Assembly (NCBI RefSeq): GCF_003148495.1
Contig: NZ_QGGH01000001.1
Location: 1,508,347 to 1,572,346, forward strand
From: Mesorhizobium loti
GTDB lineage: Bacteria > Pseudomonadota > Alphaproteobacteria > Rhizobiales > Rhizobiaceae
Length of the DNA: 64,000 nt
Reading direction: 5' to 3'
Made by a program: the position numbers and the translations under genes. Under the pieces are notes generated by a model that was not told the origin of the DNA, searched no databases, and saw only the letters and a list, made by a program, of their open reading frames with translations. This document shows positions 60,380-64,000 of the stretch, in pieces (positions within the stretch are counted from its first letter, which is position 1; each line of letters opens with the position of its first letter).

Positions 60380-61372
60380 TTGACCGATTTCATCGGACTG
60401 CCGAAAGCCGAAGTGCACATCCACGTAGAGGGCTGCTTCGAGGCCGATGATGTGATCAGGAACTGCGAGGAAGCCGGCATTCCGCTGCGTGCACCGCGCG
60501 ACAGGCTCTTCGAAGCTCATGACCTCAAGAGCTTCCTCGAGATGCTCGACTGGCTGTGCGGGACGTTCCGGACGCGCGAGCAACTCGCCACCACGGCCTA
60601 CAAGTTTGCACAGCGCATGGGTCGAAGCGGTGTGCGTTACGCCGACGTCATCGTCAACCCGACGCATTGGCCGCATTGGCATGGGAATATCCCAGGGATG
60701 ATCGACGCATTCGATGCTGGTTTCGCGGCCGCCGAGCAGGACGGACACCCGCCGGTCGGGCTTTGCGTCAGCCTGCTTCGCACCCAGTCGGCGGCGGATG
60801 CGATCGAGCTGGTCGAGTTGCTGAGCGAAATCAGACACAAGCGCGTCGTTGCCCTGTCGATCGACGGGAACGAAGCGGCCGCCGGCCGCACCGGCCCGCG
60901 CTTCGCCGAAGCGTTTCGCCGTGCCGGCGCGGCAGGCTTGCGGCGCACCGTTCATGCGGGCGAGTCGAGCGGCCCGGAAGGTGTTCGCGACGCGATCGAA
61001 CTGCTTGGCGCCGACCGCATCGACCACGGCGTGCGGGCGATCGAAGACCCGGACCTTGTCGACCTGCTGGCGCAGAAGCAGATTCCCCTAGGCGTCTGTC
61101 CGATCTCCAACGTGGCGCTCGGCGTGTATCCGTCGCTTGCCGAACATCCGCTCGACGCTCTGCGCAAGGCCGGTGTCCCCGTCTCGATCAACACCGACGA
61201 TCCGACGCTGCTCGACACCACGCTTGAAGCATCCTACGCCGCCTGCGCCGAGGCCTTCGGCTGGGACGGTGAAACCATCCGTGAACTCGCCGCGACGTCG
61301 GTGCAGGCGAGCTACGCCGACCCGGCGCTGAAGGCGCGGATCCTGACCGATCTAGCGGCCTGGCGGAGCTAG
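60380..61372 (+). CDS. add: Adenosine deaminase family protein
   Basis: A 330-residue metal-dependent deaminase with His13 and His15 in VHIHVEG, HAGES (His192), DHG and INTDDP, the zinc site and catalytic residues of adenosine deaminases. The frame opens at TTG (60380) with a good GGGGAG upstream and no in-frame ATG nearby. It converts adenosine to inosine, which the nucleoside hydrolase elsewhere in the window could process. Other members act on different adenine compounds. Confidence 0.87.
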   Translation: MTDFIGLPKAEVHIHVEGCFEADDVIRNCEEAGIPLRAPRDRLFEAHDLKSFLEMLDWLCGTFRTREQLATTAYKFAQRMGRSGVRYADVIVNPTHWPHWHGNIPGMIDAFDAGFAAAEQDGHPPVGLCVSLLRTQSAADAIELVELLSEIRHKRVVALSIDGNEAAAGRTGPRFAEAFRRAGAAGLRRTVHAGESSGPEGVRDAIELLGADRIDHGVRAIEDPDLVDLLAQKQIPLGVCPISNVALGVYPSLAEHPLDALRKAGVPVSINTDDPTLLDTTLEASYAACAEAFGWDGETIRELAATSVQASYADPALKARILTDLAAWRS

Positions 61373-61454
61373 GTGCCGCTACCGATCTTGCCAGGAAGTA
61401 TCCCGCGCGGCCGCCAGCGCCGCGTCGCCCAGTGCCATCGTGCTGTCTGGCGGA

Positions 61455-63890
61455 TTACGCGGTCAGGGCTTCTGGCTGTTCGAAAAGCGCATGAAGCTCG
61501 GAGGCTGGCATTGGGCGGCCAAAGAACCAGCCCTGGACATCCGTGCAGCCATTCTCCCTGACCAGCCTGTACTGGTCCTCGGTCTCGACGCCTTCGGCTG
61601 TCGTCGTCATGCCGAGCGTGGTGCCGAGTTCGGCGACGGCCTTGACGATCGCCCGGCTTTCGCTGCTCTCGCACATCAGGCTGACGAAGCTGCGGTCGAT
61701 CTTGATGCGGTTGAACGGGAACGACCTGAGATAGCTCAGCGAGGAATAGCCGGTGCCGAAATCGTCCATTGCTATGGAGATGCCGAGGTCGCGCAGGCCG
61801 TGCAGCGTGTTTAGCGTGTTTTCGTTGTTCGCCAGCAGCACCGACTCGGTGATCTCCAGCTCGAGCCGCGACGGCAGCAGCTCCGACGCCGCGAGCGCCG
61901 CGGCAACCTGAAGCGACAGCCCCTGCTGTTTGAACTGGGCCGGCGAGAGATTGACCGCGACCTTGACGGGCAGGGGCCATTTCGCGGCGTCGGTACAGGC
62001 ACGCCGCAGGATCCACTCGCCAAGCGCGTCGATGACGCCCGTCTCCTCGGCCAGTTGGATGAACTCCGACGGCGGCAGCAGGCCGAGGCGCGGATGGCTC
62101 CATCGCACCAGCGCTTCGAAGCCGGTGAGTTGCGAGGTCTTTGCGTCGTGCAGCGGTTGATAGTGCAGGACGAACTGTTCTTTTTTCACGCCGAGTACCA
62201 GCTCGGATTCGAGTTGGCGCCGCTCCTGCAGTCTCGCGTCCATTCCTGGCTCGAACGACCTGCAGGTCCCGCGGCCTTCCATCTTGGCCTTGTACAAGGC
62301 AAGGTCGGCATTGCGAATAAGGGTTTCAGAATTTTGCCCGTCGTCGGGGAAGACGGCGATGCCGATGCTGCCGCCGATGTTGATCTTGTGGCCATGGATG
62401 GAGAATTCGTCGGACAGGGCATGAATGACGCGGCTTGCCAGCACGCCGGCCTCGTCGTTACCGTCGAGCAGGAGCTGAAGGATGACGAACTCGTCCCCAC
62501 CAATTCTCGCCACCATGGCGGTTTCGCCGGCATGGTGTTTCAACCGCTTCGCCACCGCACCGAGCAGCTCGTCGCCGACCGGATGGCCGAGCGTGTCATT
62601 GACCGGCTTGAAACGGTCGAGGTCGACGCAGTGGACGGCCAGCTTCTCGCCGTCCCTGAGGCTTCTCAATGCCTCGTCCATCGTTTCAGCCAGCAGGCCT
62701 CGGTTGGGCAGGCCGGTGAGAATGTCATGCGTGGCCAGGTGCTGGATCTCGGCGGTGCGTTCCTCGACCCGCCGCTCCAGGGTCTCGGCTGCCTCGACCT
62801 GCATCGTCATCGTCCGCCCGATCGCATACCAGCAGGCCAGCGCCAGCAGCGTGACCACCGCGACCGCCGCATAACCGGCCAGTTCGAATTCATGCACGGA
62901 CTGGACGTCCAGGTTACTGTCGAACCGGCTGTTGGGGAAACCGGCCCAGAGACGCCATGCACTCCTGGGATCGTTGAGCGAGAGCGGGATGACTTCGGAA
63001 TAGATCAGATTGGGGTCGGCCGCCGTGAAGGCACGGGAATCCGCCGCGAGCGCCGTCGACATCTTGTGCTGGTCGGATTCAAAGCCGTAGCCTGAATTGA
63101 CGATGACATAGTCGCTGCTCGGCAACAGTTTGCGCAGCGCCGAGGTAAGCATGATCGCCGAGACGGAGCCGCGCAGGTTGCCATCCCCGCCGAAGACCGG
63201 GACCGAAAGGATGAAGCCGGAGCGGTCCGCGTCATTGCCGGTGTGGATGAAATCGGTGTTGTCGCAGGTGATGAGCTCCTTCGTGCCGATAATCGGCACG
63301 TTGAGCCCGTCGATGGCGCTTGAATTCGGATAGTTCGTCTTCAGCCAGGCGAGCTGCTTTGCCAGTTCGTGGTATTCATAGGTCTCGATCTCCTCGGGGG
63401 GGCGGACCAGGGCATTCTGGTCCAACTTTCCGGGCTTCGCGTCCGCGGCGACCTCGGATCTCGCCTTGGCATTCACGATCAGCTGGTCGAATTGGAGGAT
63501 CGGCTCCTCGAGCTTGCCGGTCACCGCATCGAAGCGGTCCGGGTTGAAATCCAGCGGCAGGAAGTAAACCTCGGAAATGGAGACGTTGTTGGCGAGGTTG
63601 TTGTAGATCTGCTGGATTGTCGCGCGGCCTTCGTCGCCCAGATTGGTGCCATGCCGGTCGAGGTTTTGGACGCTGGGCAGATAGGTCAAGGTCCGCACAT
63701 TTTCATAGACGGCCCGCAAGGCGTCTTCGACGGTCTTGGCTGTCGCTCTGGAAGCGGCCTGGGAATTCTCGAGATAGCGCTCCTTGGCCAGCGCGAAGTT
63801 TCGCTGGGCATCGATATGCAACGCCGCCAGCGTCGCCGCGCCGGTCAACATGATAACAACAAATCCGGCCGCTCGCCTGAATGCGTTCAT
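61455..63890 (-). CDS. Membrane-anchored GGDEF-EAL protein with periplasmic sensor domain
   Basis: An 811-residue protein: TM near 7-27, a periplasmic region of about 310 residues that looks like a dCache/PAS-like sensor, a second TM near 340-360, a coiled-coil linker (AAETLERRVEERTAEIQ), then GGDEF (IGGDEFV intact) and a full EAL domain (GFEALVRW, ITESVLL, DDFGTGYSSL, IKIDRSF, TTAEGVET). It should sense an extracellular signal and turn over cyclic-di-GMP. It is convergent with the adenosine deaminase gene. Confidence 0.94.
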   Translation of the reverse strand: MNAFRRAAGFVVIMLTGAATLAALHIDAQRNFALAKERYLENSQAASRATAKTVEDALRAVYENVRTLTYLPSVQNLDRHGTNLGDEGRATIQQIYNNLANNVSISEVYFLPLDFNPDRFDAVTGKLEEPILQFDQLIVNAKARSEVAADAKPGKLDQNALVRPPEEIETYEYHELAKQLAWLKTNYPNSSAIDGLNVPIIGTKELITCDNTDFIHTGNDADRSGFILSVPVFGGDGNLRGSVSAIMLTSALRKLLPSSDYVIVNSGYGFESDQHKMSTALAADSRAFTAADPNLIYSEVIPLSLNDPRSAWRLWAGFPNSRFDSNLDVQSVHEFELAGYAAVAVVTLLALACWYAIGRTMTMQVEAAETLERRVEERTAEIQHLATHDILTGLPNRGLLAETMDEALRSLRDGEKLAVHCVDLDRFKPVNDTLGHPVGDELLGAVAKRLKHHAGETAMVARIGGDEFVILQLLLDGNDEAGVLASRVIHALSDEFSIHGHKINIGGSIGIAVFPDDGQNSETLIRNADLALYKAKMEGRGTCRSFEPGMDARLQERRQLESELVLGVKKEQFVLHYQPLHDAKTSQLTGFEALVRWSHPRLGLLPPSEFIQLAEETGVIDALGEWILRRACTDAAKWPLPVKVAVNLSPAQFKQQGLSLQVAAALAASELLPSRLELEITESVLLANNENTLNTLHGLRDLGISIAMDDFGTGYSSLSYLRSFPFNRIKIDRSFVSLMCESSESRAIVKAVAELGTTLGMTTTAEGVETEDQYRLVRENGCTDVQGWFFGRPMPASELHALFEQPEALTA

Positions 63891-64000
63891 CGGCGCCCCA
63901 CCATCGAGTGACGAGGATTACCGGAAAGCGGTTTAGGAAGCGCTAATGGGATATGTCTCTCTTTACCGGTCCCAAGCGTTGCGGCGCATCAAATCCGGCA

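Overview
The window is about 64 kb of GC-rich, gene-dense DNA of the kind found in a Mesorhizobium-like alphaproteobacterium (Hyphomicrobiales). This rests on the large number of periplasmic-binding-protein sugar ABC transporters, the mix of RpiR/LacI/AraC/HxlR regulators, mosaic intergenic hairpin repeats typical of rhizobia, and a GAAC-N7-GAAC LexA box (the alphaproteobacterial form) upstream of dinB. No rRNA, tRNA, CRISPR array, IS element or replication origin was seen. Species is not proven.

Layout. 1-1001: 3' end of a molybdenum hydroxylase large subunit plus a MoaD-like protein. 1137-3495: a methyltransferase and a winged-helix/BTAD regulator fused to an alpha/beta hydrolase. 3527-6518: an A/T-richer islet holding a small frameshifted gene, a 493-residue protein with a PD-(D/E)XK-like C-terminus and a divergent five-TM protein whose tail hints at a lysozyme-type fold; this is the least explained part of the window. 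6658-17386: a sugar/polyol locus (four-gene ABC importer, TIM-barrel isomerase, mannitol-dehydrogenase-family enzyme, SDR, RpiR regulator, Gfo/Idh/MocA oxidoreductase). 17400-22409: a LacI-controlled NMT1/THI5-type importer with a nucleoside hydrolase. 22640-30707: AraC regulator, ABC importer, ribitol 2-dehydrogenase, D-ribulokinase and a bicupin, read here as a ribitol utilisation locus (ribitol to D-ribulose to D-ribulose 5-phosphate).

30757-46279 is a mosaic of stress and housekeeping functions: SOS-regulated DNA polymerase IV, HxlR regulators with their divergent targets, an ECF-like sigma factor with a SnoaL-like tail, an alkylation-repair cluster (2OG oxygenase, Ogt, small protein, Ada), a higBA toxin-antitoxin pair with two operator palindromes, a PAP2-like membrane phosphatase and a PAS-PAS-GGDEF-EAL protein. 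46465-50142 holds a BKACE-like enzyme and a hydroxycinnamate degradation module (CoA ligase, hydratase/lyase, divergent MarR regulator with two palindromic operators). 50152-58318 is dominated by peptide/amino-acid functions (DppA-like binding protein, FAD amine oxidase, XRE-cupin regulator, ornithine-cyclodeaminase-like protein, Lrp and GcvA-like regulators). 58446-61372 has an SDR without the usual Tyr/Lys, a Gfo/Idh/MocA oxidoreductase and an adenosine deaminase. The window ends with a membrane-anchored GGDEF-EAL protein.

The overall logic is many small catabolic modules, each with its own importer and/or divergent regulator, and several with visible palindromic operators. All assignments come from reading motifs and recalled family resemblance; no database search was run.
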